In this document: piece after piece, positions 19,939 to 29,249 of the stretch
How the letters are laid out: each line of letters begins with the position of its first letter
Position numbering within the stretch: the stretch's first letter is position 1
Assembly (NCBI RefSeq): GCF_003054245.1
Contig: NZ_QBKR01000004.1
Coordinates: forward strand, 1 to 64,000
Length of the DNA stretch: 64,000 nt
Origin: Melghirimyces profundicolus
GTDB taxonomy: Bacteria > Bacillota > Bacilli > Thermoactinomycetales > DSM-45169
Direction of reading: 5' to 3'
Position numbers and translations under genes: made by a program
Notes under the pieces: generated by a model
Seen by the model: the letters and a program-made list of their open reading frames with translations, nothing else
Databases searched by the model: none
What the model was told of the DNA's origin: nothing

Positions 19939-19972
19939 GAAAGCTCCCCGGAAACCGGGGAGCTTTCTTTTC
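19939..19972 (+). terminator. Terminator after the BASS gene
   Basis: 13-bp perfect stem GAAAGCTCCCCGG/CCGGGGAGCTTTC with an AAA loop, then TTTTCC. Confidence 0.85.
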
Positions 19973-19974
19973 CA

Positions 19975-20004
19975 TTGACATTCCCGTCAGATCGGGTGTA
20001 TAAT
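19975..20004 (+). promoter_or_regulatory. Promoter of the MarR-exporter operon
   Basis: Perfect TTGACA and TATAAT separated by 18 bases, 60 bases before the marR start. An AATATTTCACTTGATTAAGTATTTT stretch with half-symmetry follows it and could be the MarR operator. Confidence 0.8.
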
Positions 20005-20063
20005 TCGTATCAGTAATATTTCACTTGATTAAGTATTTTCCCGACCCGCAAGGGGGGTTTTTT

Positions 20064-20495
20064 TTGAGCGAACGCCTGAGATTGACCCATGAGTTGGAAC
20101 GGGCCTTCCGTCAGATCTTTCGGCAGTTGAAACGGGAGATCAACGAAGTGTTGGGGGATGAGATCAATCGAAGTGAATTCGTCTTTCTCAAATTCCTGGT
20201 CCACCACGGGCCCCAAAAACCCTCCACCCTTTCCTCCGAATTTGAAGTCGCGGCCAGCCACGTGACCCATGTGACCGACCGCCTGGTCAAAAAAGGATGG
20301 GTTCGCCGCCGGCGTTCCGAATCGGACAAACGAGCGGTGGAACTGGAAGTGACGACGGAGGGGAAATCGGTTTATCACCAACTGGAAAAGAAGTGGCTGC
20401 TTTATTTCAGCGGAAAATTTGATTCCTTTACCACCGAAGAAATGGAGACGCTCCTCCGGCTGTTTCAAAAACTGACCGGAGCGTCAAACAAGTGA
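20064..20495 (+). CDS. MarR-family transcriptional regulator
   Basis: 143 residues from a TTG start at 20064 preceded by AGGGGGG. A longer reading from 20025 would have no ribosome-binding site. The winged helix reads LVHHGPQKPSTLSSEFEVAA, SHVTHVTDRLVKKGWVRRRR and the wing SESDKRAVELEVTTEG. MarR proteins usually repress the adjacent gene until a phenolic or lipophilic ligand binds. Here the DHA2 exporter follows 45 bases downstream, so local drug-responsive control is the natural inference. Confidence 0.85.
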   Translation: MSERLRLTHELERAFRQIFRQLKREINEVLGDEINRSEFVFLKFLVHHGPQKPSTLSSEFEVAASHVTHVTDRLVKKGWVRRRRSESDKRAVELEVTTEGKSVYHQLEKKWLLYFSGKFDSFTTEEMETLLRLFQKLTGASNK

Positions 20496-20540
20496 CCTGG
20501 GCGGGATCCCTTTCTCGCGGCACGAAGGGAGTTGGAGAGT

Positions 20541-22166
20541 GTGGAACATCTGGAAATGCGCCAAAAAGTGACCATCATGCTGGCGATTATGGCTTCCATG
20601 CTGTTCGCCGCCCTGAACCAGACCATCGTGGGAACGTCCCTTCCCCGAATCGTGACGGAATTGGGCGGAATGGAATATTTCAACTGGGTTTTCACCATCT
20701 TTATGCTGACATCCAGCGTCACCGCCATTCTGGTGGGCAAACTGTCGGATATTTACGGCCGGAAGGTGTTTATCCTGACCGGACTCGGGATTTTCATGAC
20801 CGGCTCATTCCTGTGCGGAACAGCCACCGACATGATTCAGTTGATCATCTACCGCGGAATTCAGGGCTTCGGCGGAGGCATGGTCATGTCCACCGCCTTC
20901 ACCTCCGTCGGGGATCTGTTTCCCCCGCGGGAACGGGGCCGCTGGCAGGGGATGCTGGGGGCCGTCTTCGGCCTGGCCAGCGTGTTCGGACCGACGCTGG
21001 GAGGCTACATCGTCGACCACTTCGACTGGCACTGGGTTTTTTGGGTTTTCCTTCCCGTCGGCGTGGTCGCTTTTATTCTGATCCTGTGCCTTTTTCCCAA
21101 AACGGAAACCGGGGAAAAGAAGAAAATCGACTACTTCGGGTCGCTGTTCCTGGTCTGCACCATCATTCCGCTGCTTCTCGCGTTGACCTGGGCCGGAGGG
21201 GAGTTTGCCTGGACGTCCCCGCAGATTGTCGGGTTGTTTTCCTTCTCCTTTCTCGCTTTTCTGGTCTTCCTGTGGACCGAAAGTCGGGCGGAAAACCCGG
21301 TGCTTCCCCTGTATCTCTTTAAAAACGGCATCTTTTCCCTCTCGAACGGCATCGGCTTCCTGATCGGGATGGGCATGTTCGGCGCGGTGATGTATATGCC
21401 CTTTTTCATCCAGGGCGTCATGGGAACCTCGGCCTCCAAAACCGGATTCGTCATGATGTTCATGACTCTGAGCATGGTGGTTGCCAGTGCGATCACCGGG
21501 CAATTGGTGACCAAGACCGGCAGGTATAAAACCCTGGCTTTGGCCGGGTTGACGATCATGGGGATCGGGATGTACTTTCTCACCTCGATGAACACCGAAA
21601 CCACCAACGTATCCGCCGCCCTCCACCTGGTGGGGATCGGATTGGGACTGGGGATGGCCTTCCCCATCTTTAACCTGATCATTCAAAACGCCGTTCCCCA
21701 CCGGGAATTGGGAGTGGCCACCGCCTCCATCCAGCTGTTTCGACAACTGGGCGGCACCGTCGGCGTTTCCATTATGGGGACCATCATGGCTTCCCGAATG
21801 GAATCCAAATTGAGCGAGGGAATCCAGAAAAACGGCTCCCTGGCCGATCACCCTGAACTGGCGGGGAAACTGAAAGAAATGAAGGATCCGCAGATCCTGC
21901 TTTCCCCGGAACGGCTGGCCCAGATCAAAGCTCAGCTCCCCCCGGAAATGAGCGGGCTCTTTGACTCGTTCATCCACTTCCTGCGTGAAGCCATGAATTA
22001 CGCCCTGTCCGGTGTGTTTTGGGCGGGAACGGTTGTGATGCTCCTCGCCGTGGTGCTTACCTTCTTCGTCCGGGAAATCCCCTTGCGCACCACCAACCGG
22101 GACACGGATGAAGTGGATCCCGAGGGCAACCGGGCACGGGCTTCCAAAGTGCAGCCGCAAAACTGA
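20541..22166 (+). CDS. DHA2-family (14-span) drug:H+ antiporter, EmrB/QacA type
   Basis: About 541 residues with fourteen predicted membrane helices. MFS motif A is LVGKLSDIYGRKVF near residue 70, motif C is in the GAVFGLASVFGPTLGGYIVDH block, and NQTIVGTSLPRI lies in helix 1. It exports lipophilic drugs or metabolites across the cytoplasmic membrane. I prefer the GTG at 20541 (MEHLEMRQK), with AAGGGAG ten bases upstream. A TTG at 20532 is possible. Cotranscribed with marR and closed by a strong terminator. Confidence 0.9.
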   Translation: MEHLEMRQKVTIMLAIMASMLFAALNQTIVGTSLPRIVTELGGMEYFNWVFTIFMLTSSVTAILVGKLSDIYGRKVFILTGLGIFMTGSFLCGTATDMIQLIIYRGIQGFGGGMVMSTAFTSVGDLFPPRERGRWQGMLGAVFGLASVFGPTLGGYIVDHFDWHWVFWVFLPVGVVAFILILCLFPKTETGEKKKIDYFGSLFLVCTIIPLLLALTWAGGEFAWTSPQIVGLFSFSFLAFLVFLWTESRAENPVLPLYLFKNGIFSLSNGIGFLIGMGMFGAVMYMPFFIQGVMGTSASKTGFVMMFMTLSMVVASAITGQLVTKTGRYKTLALAGLTIMGIGMYFLTSMNTETTNVSAALHLVGIGLGLGMAFPIFNLIIQNAVPHRELGVATASIQLFRQLGGTVGVSIMGTIMASRMESKLSEGIQKNGSLADHPELAGKLKEMKDPQILLSPERLAQIKAQLPPEMSGLFDSFIHFLREAMNYALSGVFWAGTVVMLLAVVLTFFVREIPLRTTNRDTDEVDPEGNRARASKVQPQN

Positions 22167-22179
22167 GGATTTCATTGAT

Positions 22180-22211
22180 AAAGACCCGGTTCGGACACCG
22201 GGTCTTTTTTT
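22180..22211 (+). terminator. Terminator of the MarR-exporter operon
   Basis: AAAGACCCGGT/ACCGGGTCTTT stem followed by T7. Confidence 0.9.
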
Positions 22212-22349
22212 GCTTCTGTCTCCTCACCATCTCCGATAGCGCTCCCGTTCCACCTCTTGTACATATTCCCGGTTTTTCAAACCATTAATTTGGCACCGGA
22301 AGGAATCAGGATGATGGGAACCAACCACCAGGATGACCGCAGATTTCTT

Positions 22350-22386
22350 AAGCAAAAGCCCCGCTCCATTTGTGGAACGGGGCTTG
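22350..22386 (-). terminator. Terminator of the infC-rpmI-rplT operon
   Basis: AAGCCCCG-TTCCA/TGGA-CGGGGCTT stem followed on the minus strand by TTTGCTT, right after rplT. Confidence 0.8.
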
Positions 22387-22393
22387 TGTCGGT

Positions 22394-22753
22394 TCAGGCA
22401 TTGATTTTTTTCTTGGCCAGGTTGGCCAGTTCGGAGAAGGCTTTTTTATCGTTGACGGCCAAGTCGGCCAGCATCTTGCGGTTCACCTCGACCCCGGCTT
22501 GCTTCAGACCGTGCATCATCTTGTTGTACGAGAGACCGTTCGTCCGGGCTGCGGCATTGATGCGGCTGATCCACAGCCGGCGGAAGTCGCGTTTCTTCCG
22601 ACGACGGTCGCGGTAAGCATAAGACAGCGACTTCATCACTTGCTGTTTCGCGGTTTTAAACAGGGTATGCTTCGACCCGAAATAACCACGGGCCAGTTTC
22701 AACACCTTTTTACGACGACGACGAGTGACAGTCCCGCCTTTTACACGTGCCAT
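22394..22753 (-). CDS. rplT: 50S ribosomal protein L20
   Basis: 119-residue 23S-binding protein of the large subunit. It starts [20 protein letters not shown], and the conserved [18 protein letters not shown] lies near residue 80. Besides assembly, L20 represses its own operon in Bacillota by binding the infC leader, which is recognisable upstream here. It is last in infC-rpmI-rplT, 47 bases after rpmI. Confidence 0.97.
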   Translation of the reverse strand: MARVKGGTVTRRRRKKVLKLARGYFGSKHTLFKTAKQQVMKSLSYAYRDRRRKKRDFRRLWISRINAAARTNGLSYNKMMHGLKQAGVEVNRKMLADLAVNDKKAFSELANLAKKKINA

Positions 22754-22800
22754 GATTCATTCCCTCCAAATTCAACCGTTAATCGTTCCGGCTGCACCGG

Positions 22801-22998
22801 TTACTTGTAAGCGATCAGCTGTTTGATGCGTTTGACGTCGGACTTGTCGACCAACGCCGCTTTGCGCAGCTTCCGCTTCGTTTTTTTCTGCTTGTGTTCC
22901 AGCATATGATTCATAAACGCATGGTTCCGTTTGATTTTACCGGTACCGGTTTTGCTGAAGCGCTTGGCTGCAGCGCTGCGGGTTTTCATTTTCGGCAT
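22801..22998 (-). CDS. rpmI: 50S ribosomal protein L35
   Basis: 65-residue highly basic protein ([20 protein letters not shown], then [19 protein letters not shown]). Length and sequence are standard. It lies 22 bases after infC with a GGAGGAA ribosome-binding site. Confidence 0.97.
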   Translation of the reverse strand: MPKMKTRSAAAKRFSKTGTGKIKRNHAFMNHMLEHKQKKTKRKLRKAALVDKSDVKRIKQLIAYK

Positions 22999-23020
22999 GA
23001 AAAATTCCTCCTCACACGGT

Positions 23021-23545
23021 TTACCCTTGTTTCTCCTTCTTGGGCGCCAAAATCATGATCATGTGGCGGCCTTCCATCTTGGGGGCGCGTTCCACATCTC
23101 CGATATCCTTCACTTCCCCCGCCATGCGGGCCAGAATCTTCCGGCCCAGATCCTGGTGGGTGATCTCCCGTCCGCGGAAACGGATGGTCAGTTTCACTTT
23201 GTCGCCCTTGCTCAGGAACTTTCTCACATTGCGGAGTTTGGTGTTCACATCATGTTCTTCAATGGACGGGCTGAAGCGAATTTCCTTGACCTGGATCGTT
23301 TTTTGTTTTTTCCGGGCTTCCTTCTCCCGCTTGCTCTGTTCATAACGGTATTTTCCGTAATCCATGATCCGGCATACCGGCGGCTTGGCTTTGGGTGCCA
23401 CATTGACGAGGTCCAGGTCGGCCTCCCGCGCCAACCGGAGCGCTTCCCGTAACGGCTTGATGCCCAATTGGTTGCCATCCCGGTCAATGAGGCGCACCTC
23501 CCGGGCACGGATGGCCTCATTCACCAATTGTTGTTCTTTGCTAAT
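23021..23545 (-). CDS. infC: Translation initiation factor IF-3, AUU start
   Basis: I place the start at ATT (23543-23545). GGAGGTGG lies eight bases upstream, and the product then begins [20 protein letters not shown], exactly as expected for IF-3. Any start further in (TTG at 23527) would cut conserved residues. The AUU start is the classic device by which IF-3 limits its own translation. The two-domain protein (174 residues) binds the 30S subunit and checks initiator t[18 protein letters not shown] and the C-terminal [13 protein letters not shown] are diagnostic. Confidence 0.95.
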   Translation of the reverse strand: MSKEQQLVNEAIRAREVRLIDRDGNQLGIKPLREALRLAREADLDLVNVAPKAKPPVCRIMDYGKYRYEQSKREKEARKKQKTIQVKEIRFSPSIEEHDVNTKLRNVRKFLSKGDKVKLTIRFRGREITHQDLGRKILARMAGEVKDIGDVERAPKMEGRHMIMILAPKKEKQG

Positions 23546-23695
23546 AACCTGCCACCTCCGAAGGGGATTTCGTATTCAAGTAAAAAAGGCGCAGGCCAAC
23601 GCCCACACCTTTTGCTCCCGTCAATCAGAACCGAGAACCTGTCAACAACCTGTGCGTCGATCAGGTGAGAAGCGGGCGCTTCTGCTTGAATACCG
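23546..23695 (-). ncRNA. L20 leader of the infC operon
   Basis: The minus-strand leader contains AAGCAGAAGCGCCCGCTTCT and CACCTGATCGACGCACAGGT, the L20-binding region seen in Bacillota infC leaders, followed by an attenuator hairpin. L20 binding is expected to favour termination. Confidence 0.8.
23582..23613 (-). terminator. L20-controlled attenuator
   Basis: On the minus strand AAAAGGTG...CGCCTTTTTT with inner GGCG-TTGG-CC pairing, 37 bases before the infC start. Confidence 0.75.
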
Positions 23696-23701
23696 ACTTG
23701 T

Positions 23702-23730
23702 ATCTTACCATGTGCACCGATCCGTGTCAA
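23702..23730 (-). promoter_or_regulatory. Promoter of infC-rpmI-rplT
   Basis: Minus strand TTGACA (23725-23730), 17 bases, TAAGAT (23702-23707). Confidence 0.8.
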
Positions 23731-23830
23731 GAGCGGGCGGTCCAGCCTCCCTTCCCGGTCCGGAACAATCGGATCAGTTGTTTTTCCATACCCGGTCTTC
23801 TTCGCGGCAAAACCATTTCACCCGCCGGCT

Positions 23831-25759
23831 TCAGGCTTTTGCCTCGATCTCTTCCCTCATCTTCCTGATCAGGTCGTCCACGTTCCAGGCTCCCCGGTCG
23901 CCCTCGCCCCGGCGGCGGAGGTTGACGGTTCCCTGTTTTTGTTCTTTCTCTCCGACGACCAGCATATAGGGGATTTTTTGGAGCTGGGCTTCCCGGATCT
24001 TGTAACCGATCTTCTCACTCCGGCCGTCCAGCTCCGCCCGGATCCCCGCGGCCCGGAGTTGGTCCACCACATCGGAGGCGTAATCGCGGAAGGCATCGGT
24101 GATGGTCATCACCCGGGCCTGGACCGGAGACAGCCAGAGCGGTAAGGCTCCCTTGTAGTACTCCAGCAGAAACGCCACAAAGCGCTCCATCGTACCCACG
24201 ATCCCCCGGTGGATCACCACCGGACGGTGAGGTTGTCCGTCTTCCCCGATATACTCCAGTTCAAACTGGTTGGGCAGGTGGAAGTCCAACTGAACCGTGG
24301 ACAGGGTTTCGTCCTTGCCAAGGGCGGTCTGAACCTGGACATCCAGCTTGGGACCGTAAAACGCGGCTTCCCCTTCCGCTTCCACGTATTCCAGTTCCAT
24401 CTCGTCCATCGCTTCTTTTAGCATCCGTTGGCTCTTTTCCCACATCTCATCGTTCTGCACGTATTTGTCTTTATCCCCGGGATCCCGGTAGGAAAGTCGG
24501 TACCAGAAGTCTTTGATCCCGAAATCCTGGTACACCTCTTCGATCAGCCGGACCACCCGGATGAATTCGGATTTGATTTGATCCGGGCGGCAGAAGATGT
24601 GGGCGTCGTTCAGGGTCATGGCGCGAACCCGCTGCAAGCCGGACAGGGCCCCGGACATCTCGTGTCGATGCATCATTCCCAGCTCGGCGATGCGGACGGG
24701 CAGATTCCGGTAACTCTTCAGCTCATTTTTGTACACCATCATATGATGGGGACAATTCATCGGTCGGAGAACCAATTCTTCATTGTCCATCTTCATCGGC
24801 GGATACATGTCTTCCCGGTAATGATCCCAGTGGCCGGAAGTCTTGTACAGATCCACACGGGCCAAATGAGGGGTGTAGACATGATCGTAACCCATCCGTT
24901 CTTCCTTGTCCACGATGTACCGTTCGATGATCCGACGAATGGTGGCCCCGTTGGGAAGCCACAGGGGCAGTCCCTGCCCCACCTCTTTGGACAGCGTGAA
25001 AATCTTGAGTTCTTTCCCCAGTTTGCGGTGATCCCGTTCTTTGGCTTCTTCCAGTTGCTTTAAATACGCTTCCAACTGGGACTTTTTGGGCCAGATGGTG
25101 CCGTAGACCCGCTGCAGCATTTGATTGTTCGAATCCCCCCGCCAGTAGGCTCCCGCCACGCTCAGGAGTTTGAATGCCTTCAGCTTTCCGGTGGAGGGAA
25201 CATGGGGACCCCGGCACAGATCGAAAAACTCCCCCTGTTCATAGATGGTGATCTCTTCATCTTCCGGCAACTCCCGGATCAGCTCCAACTTCAGCTCGTC
25301 TCCGACTTCTTCGTAGATACGGAGGGCCTCCTCCCGGGAGACGACCCGGCGCCGGATCGGATGGTCCTCTTTGACAATCTTCTGCATCTCCTGTTCGATT
25401 TTGGGCAAATCGTCGGCCGTCAGTCGGTGAGGCAGATCCATGTCGTAATAAAAACCGTTCTCGATCACCGGGCCGATCCCCAGTTGCACGTCGGAATACA
25501 GGCGTTTCACCGCCTGTGCCATCAAGTGGGCGGCACTGTGCCGGTAAACTTCCAGGCCTTCCGGATCATCCAGCGTCAGAATGCGCACCACCGATCCCTC
25601 CGGCACTTCCCGCGACAGGTCCACCGTCACGCCGTCCACCTGTCCCGCGATCGCTTTCTTGGCCAATCCGCGGCTGATCGATTCCGCCACCTCGCGAACC
25701 GTCACCTTCTTCTCGTATTCACGGACCGAACCGTCCGGCAGTTTCACGGCCACACCCAT
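23831..25759 (-). CDS. thrS: Threonyl-tRNA synthetase
   Basis: 642-residue class II synthetase with TGS domain (first 65 residues), editing domain with [16 protein letters not shown] (HxxxH), catalytic core and anticodon domain. Class II motif 2 lies in [20 protein letters not shown]. Motif 3 is [19 protein letters not shown]. It charges tRNA-Thr and clears Ser-tRNA-Thr. It is controlled by the T-box leader directly upstream and sits in the order ytxC-thrS-infC known from Bacillus. Confidence 0.97.
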   Translation of the reverse strand: MGVAVKLPDGSVREYEKKVTVREVAESISRGLAKKAIAGQVDGVTVDLSREVPEGSVVRILTLDDPEGLEVYRHSAAHLMAQAVKRLYSDVQLGIGPVIENGFYYDMDLPHRLTADDLPKIEQEMQKIVKEDHPIRRRVVSREEALRIYEEVGDELKLELIRELPEDEEITIYEQGEFFDLCRGPHVPSTGKLKAFKLLSVAGAYWRGDSNNQMLQRVYGTIWPKKSQLEAYLKQLEEAKERDHRKLGKELKIFTLSKEVGQGLPLWLPNGATIRRIIERYIVDKEERMGYDHVYTPHLARVDLYKTSGHWDHYREDMYPPMKMDNEELVLRPMNCPHHMMVYKNELKSYRNLPVRIAELGMMHRHEMSGALSGLQRVRAMTLNDAHIFCRPDQIKSEFIRVVRLIEEVYQDFGIKDFWYRLSYRDPGDKDKYVQNDEMWEKSQRMLKEAMDEMELEYVEAEGEAAFYGPKLDVQVQTALGKDETLSTVQLDFHLPNQFELEYIGEDGQPHRPVVIHRGIVGTMERFVAFLLEYYKGALPLWLSPVQARVMTITDAFRDYASDVVDQLRAAGIRAELDGRSEKIGYKIREAQLQKIPYMLVVGEKEQKQGTVNLRRRGEGDRGAWNVDDLIRKMREEIEAKA

Positions 25760-25781
25760 CAGCCTTCACTCCTTTGCCAAC

Positions 25782-26137
25782 AAAAATAAAAACACCCGCT
25801 CCCATAGGGACGAGTGTTTGGCACACGTGGTTCCACCCTGTTTCAACCCCGTCCCCCCTGGCGGGGAAGGACGGTGGTCCTTTAGGCACGTTAACGGCGT
25901 GCAAAACCGGCAACCGTTACTAACCCCGAAAAAAGGGCGTTCCCGGCGCTGCTCGGAGGGGGTCACCAAACGTTCAGGGGATTCAGAGGCTTGCAGCCGG
26001 CGGCCTCTGTTCTCTGGAAATCATGAACGATCAGCGGTGTCCTCGTCATCGCACATCTTGCGCACCCTCTCCGTCAAAAAAGGGGTGCCGTCCTTTGTTT
26101 TCACATACCGTCCCGCAGGGACGGACAGCTCCGTTAT
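25782..26137 (-). ncRNA. T-box riboswitch, threonine-type, thrS
   Basis: The T-box AGGGTGGAACCACG is at 25826-25839. The terminator AACACTCGTCCC/GGGAGCGGGTGTT is followed by TTTATTTTT (25782-25819). Stem I with CCAGAGAACAGAGG and the specifier loop TTTGGTGACCCCC gives ACC (Thr) at 25961-25963. The leader is about 350 nt. Uncharged tRNA-Thr should allow read-through into thrS. Confidence 0.9.
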
Positions 26138-26143
26138 TGAAAA

Positions 26144-26172
26144 ATTGTACCAGATGAAAACCCACATTGCAA
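26144..26172 (-). promoter_or_regulatory. Promoter of the thrS leader
   Basis: Minus strand TTGCAA (26167-26172), 17 bases, TACAAT (26144-26149). Confidence 0.7.
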
Positions 26173-26191
26173 GGGGAAGGAAAAAACTCCG

Positions 26192-27097
26192 TCAGCCTTT
26201 GGGGGTGGTTCCCTCCCCCCTTCTCCGGAAATGGGGCTGGCATCCGGAACACCCGTCACAAACCGAGATCCGTGTCTCGAACACCTGCTCCAGCGTACGG
26301 ATCACGTTCTCTTCCCGGTTTTGGGTATGAAGAACCACCTGTTCGGGGGCGATGGTCAAAAGGGTGCTGACAATCAGATCCTCATGGGAAAAGGGCTGTT
26401 CCATCAGTTCCTGCACCGATTCGTCCAGCTCCTTCGTCCGAAGCGGCTCCCCCTCCTCATCCAACAGGCGGAACTGCCGCCGTCCCGTATGGAGGACATG
26501 AACCAGGTTCAACTTGGGTTCCTGCACCGATACGAAGTAACGGAGCAGTTCAATGAACTCCCGGTACTCCTGGTCCAGGAGATATTCGTCAATGGCGTGT
26601 TCCACCAGCTTGACCAATCCATTCCGGTACCGTTTCATCCGAAACCGGAAAAATCCGTCCACGGCCACGGACCGGTGTTGGGTCAGATACTGGGCCACTT
26701 GCCGCGCCATCCGGTCCTTTCTTCTTCGGCAGACCGGTTCCTCCGATTCAGAATCGTTCAACAGGTCAAAAGTATACCGCTCGATTTCCCGGCTGTCTTC
26801 GGGATCGCGGTAACGGAATTGTTTTTTGATAATGTGACGAATGAAGTTCGGTTCGTTGACGGACAAAAGATACTCGGCCACCGCAATTCCAAGGAAGCGG
26901 GGTAAACCCTCTTTTTTCTTTCCCGCCTTGGGGTGGGAAAAAAGGAAAAGGGTCCGGTTCCCCTGATCCGCTTCTTGCAGCCGACAGGAAAGACCCGTTT
27001 GCTCCAGCAGGGCCAGCTGGTCGTTCAGTAACGTACGCATTTGACCCGCTTCCCTGGAATTTCCGGAACCGGGTATCGATATCTGATATGAGGCCAT
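26192..27097 (-). CDS. ytxC: YtxC-like sporulation protein
   Basis: 301 residues, soluble and mostly helical. The segments FLGIAVAEYLLSVNEPNFIR, FFRFRMKRYRNGLVKLVEHA and IDEYLLDQEYREFI and the position next to thrS match the YtxC family of spore-formers. In that family the protein is linked to sporulation with unknown biochemistry. The C-terminus CDGCSGCQPHF has a CxxCxxC cluster that could bind metal. It precedes the thrS promoter in the same direction. Confidence 0.8.
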   Translation of the reverse strand: MASYQISIPGSGNSREAGQMRTLLNDQLALLEQTGLSCRLQEADQGNRTLFLFSHPKAGKKKEGLPRFLGIAVAEYLLSVNEPNFIRHIIKKQFRYRDPEDSREIERYTFDLLNDSESEEPVCRRRKDRMARQVAQYLTQHRSVAVDGFFRFRMKRYRNGLVKLVEHAIDEYLLDQEYREFIELLRYFVSVQEPKLNLVHVLHTGRRQFRLLDEEGEPLRTKELDESVQELMEQPFSHEDLIVSTLLTIAPEQVVLHTQNREENVIRTLEQVFETRISVCDGCSGCQPHFRRRGEGTTPKG

Positions 27098-27177
27098 AAC
27101 CCGCCCTCCGCTTTGTCCATGGTTTATCCTAGTATATGGGGGCGGTTGGGTCGGTATACGTCGAGGACCGTCCGTGA

Positions 27178-27882
27178 CTACCGGGGACCTTTTGGCGGGC
27201 GGAATCCTGCTTTTTTAGCCTCCTCTTCCGTGCAAAACCAACGTTCCGGTTTGGTGGATTCATATTGGGGACTCTCCCGTGTGTGAAAAATTTTCTCTCC
27301 GTCACGGTTGATATTTCCCTTGATCTTTCCGGTGCAGTCTCCTTCCCGTGATGTCTCCGCCCGGTTCCGGGCGGAGACATCTTTTCCCCAGAGACCCTTT
27401 TCTTTCTCTCTCGCCTCTCTCTGCAGGCGAAGAAACTTCTCCTGGTATCGGACGTTGGGCGGCACCGTCATCACCTGGGCCATGCCCTCTTCAAGCAGCA
27501 TCGCATTGAAGAGTTCATCTCCCAACCACACATAAGCCAACAGGCGCCCGTACTGATCCCGTTCTTCCACGTCCGTCTCCAGACGGACATCCTTTCCCGC
27601 CAGATGTTTCGTGGTAAAACGGGACGCTTCTTTTCCGTAAACCTCGGCTCCGATTTTCGGGTGGTTCGTTTCGGGGGTGTTCACCCCGATCAACCGTACC
27701 TTCTCGATGCGTCCTTCCATGCGGACGGAAAGGGTGTCCCCGTCGATGACGCGAATCACCTTGGCTTCACGCCCTTTCCCCGGCCCATCCGCCTCCTCCT
27801 TCAACCGATCGGCGGATTGGCAACCCGCCAGGAGTACAAGGGGGATCAGTAACCCGGCAATCGCTCTCTGAAGGGCTCCCAC
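27178..27882 (-). CDS. Thermonuclease-family lipoprotein (SNase-like)
   Basis: 234 residues from a GTG at 27882 preceded by AAGGAGGTG. A lipobox (LVLLAGCQS) follows a hydrophobic N-terminus, so the enzyme is probably tethered outside the membrane. The SNase core shows VIDGDTLSVRM, VRLIGVNTPETNHP, YGKEASRF and DQYGRLLAYVW with the catalytic Asp, Arg and Glu positions, so Ca2+-dependent cleavage of DNA/RNA is likely. A C-terminal CTGKIKGNIN, KIFHTRESPQYE and WFCTEEEAKKAGFR module is the small Cys-containing tail seen in many secreted nucleases of Bacillota. Confidence 0.85.
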   Translation of the reverse strand: MGALQRAIAGLLIPLVLLAGCQSADRLKEEADGPGKGREAKVIRVIDGDTLSVRMEGRIEKVRLIGVNTPETNHPKIGAEVYGKEASRFTTKHLAGKDVRLETDVEERDQYGRLLAYVWLGDELFNAMLLEEGMAQVMTVPPNVRYQEKFLRLQREAREKEKGLWGKDVSARNRAETSREGDCTGKIKGNINRDGEKIFHTRESPQYESTKPERWFCTEEEAKKAGFRPPKGPR

Positions 27883-27918
27883 GAACACCACCTCCTTTTC
27901 CACGACAACGGAAAACCC

Positions 27919-28581
27919 TCAACCCCGCAACAGTCCCTTGACCGCTTCCAGCTGTTCCAGAGCGGAATGAAAAAAGGAATCATAGGAAGCATCCCGGAAG
28001 AAGAGCCAAACCAGAGCGATGCACCCCCCGTACATCGCCACTTTTCCCGTGATCTTGTCAAAGGTGTCGCCGGAGCGGATATTCACTCCAAGGCTTTTGA
28101 GTCCCATCCGCTTTTTCCAGGGCCAAAACAGGGGAATCCCTCCCGAGGTGCAGGCGTCCGCCAGCAAATGGGAGAGATATCCCGCCGCCATCGCCCAGGC
28201 ATGGAGCGGATGGGCCTGATACGTGATCCAGGTGACGAGGGCGAGGGATAAGAAGGAATGAGTAAAACTCCGGTGAGGGATAAAGGCGACTGCCATCGCA
28301 TAGAGTCCCGAATACATCACCCAAAGTTCCAGGTTTTTGATCAACGCCAACAACACGAAGATAGCCCCGGCGATGGCCAGAGCGGCGGAACGGAAGCGGA
28401 TGGAACGGAACAGGAGATTGTTCAGAGTGCTGCCGTCCTCATCGATGTCCGGCAGCATGGCCCCCAGGGAAGAAACGACCACCATGGACATGGCAGTCAG
28501 CACCTGGTCTTCACTCCCGGTCACCCCGACGGCGACCGCCCCCGCGGCCACTCCCAGGGACAAGTGGGTATTCCCGGTCAA
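27919..28581 (-). CDS. YdjM/LexA-binding-type membrane metal-dependent hydrolase
   Basis: 220 residues from a TTG at 28581 (GAGGAGG eight bases upstream; product MTGNTHLSLGVAAGAVAVG). Four to five membrane helices. The family motifs are the N-terminal His (THL), MLPDIDEDGS, PHRSFTHSF and HLLADACTSGGIPLFWPW, giving a His/Asp metal site inside the membrane. Members are called inner-membrane metal-dependent hydrolases, and the physiological substrate is unknown. It is separated from the nuclease by 36 bases and probably cotranscribed. Confidence 0.8.
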   Translation of the reverse strand: MTGNTHLSLGVAAGAVAVGVTGSEDQVLTAMSMVVVSSLGAMLPDIDEDGSTLNNLLFRSIRFRSAALAIAGAIFVLLALIKNLELWVMYSGLYAMAVAFIPHRSFTHSFLSLALVTWITYQAHPLHAWAMAAGYLSHLLADACTSGGIPLFWPWKKRMGLKSLGVNIRSGDTFDKITGKVAMYGGCIALVWLFFRDASYDSFFHSALEQLEAVKGLLRG

Positions 28582-28831
28582 AATGCCGTCCTCCTCTCCA
28601 AACATTGTCAGACGCAGGCATCCTTAAATAACATTAAAGTATTTTAACACAAAAGAAAACACTCAGACAGACCGAAGCCCGCTGCGAATCCAGGTGGAGC
28701 CACCGAAAAGAGGGTACTTCAGGGATGAAACCAACTCCGGAGAGGTCTATTGTTGAAAGCACCCGATTTCCCGCGGTTACGATCTGTCGGATCGGGGTGC
28801 CTTGAAACTCTTGAAATTGTATTCCCATGAA
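28582..28831 (-). other. Intergenic stretch, no gene recognised
   Basis: About 250 bases between the YdjM gene and two tandem terminators. Frames crossing it run into the tRNA genes and have no ribosome-binding site. Confidence 0.5.
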
Positions 28832-28866
28832 GAAAAACCGGCTCTCGGTGAGGGAGCCGGTTTTTC
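28832..28866 (-). terminator. Second terminator after the tRNA cluster
   Basis: AAAAACCGGCTC/GAGCCGGTTTTT hairpin with symmetric A/T flanks. Confidence 0.8.
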
Positions 28867-28875
28867 GGGAGATGC

Positions 28876-28900
28876 AAAAGCCCCCGTTCAAAAACGGGGG
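28876..28900 (-). terminator. First terminator after the tRNA cluster
   Basis: CCCCCGTT/AACGGGGG followed by CTTTTGC on the minus strand, 6 bases from the tRNA-Leu end. Confidence 0.8.
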
Positions 28901-28906
28901 AATGAT

Positions 28907-28996
28907 TGGTACCGAGGGTCGGACTCGAACCGACACGGTGGATCACCCACCCCGGGATTTTAAGTCCCGTGCGTCTACCAATTCCGCCACCCCGGC
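28907..28996 (-). tRNA. tRNA-Leu(UAA)
   Basis: 90 nt, starting GCCGGGGTGGCGGAATTGG, with anticodon loop ACTTAAAAT (UAA), a class II variable arm (GGTGGGTGATCCACC), T-loop GGTTCGAGTCC and encoded CCA. Confidence 0.95.
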
Positions 28997-29008
28997 AAAA
29001 TATAAGAA

Positions 29009-29083
29009 TGGAGCGGATGACGGGATTCGAACCCGCGACCCCCGCCTTGGCAAGGCGGTGCTCTACCACTGAGCCACATCCGC
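29009..29083 (-). tRNA. tRNA-Gly(GCC)
   Basis: 75 nt, starting GCGGATGTGGCTCAGTGG, with anticodon loop TTGCCAA (GCC), T-arm CGGGTTCGAATCCCG and encoded CCA. Confidence 0.97.
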
Positions 29084-29091
29084 TCGAAAAA

Positions 29092-29167
<76 letters not shown>

Positions 29168-29194
29168 ACTTCGTGTTCACTTGCGACAAAAAGT

Positions 29195-29223
29195 ATTATA
29201 GCACGCCGCAATGGTTAAAGCAA
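29195..29223 (-). promoter_or_regulatory. Promoter of the tRNA cluster
   Basis: Minus strand TTGCTT, 17 bases, TATAAT (29195-29200), about 27 bases before tRNA-Phe and directly after the dnaI stop. Confidence 0.7.
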
Positions 29224-29249
29224 CCCGTCCGGAGATTTTCGTTTCGGTT

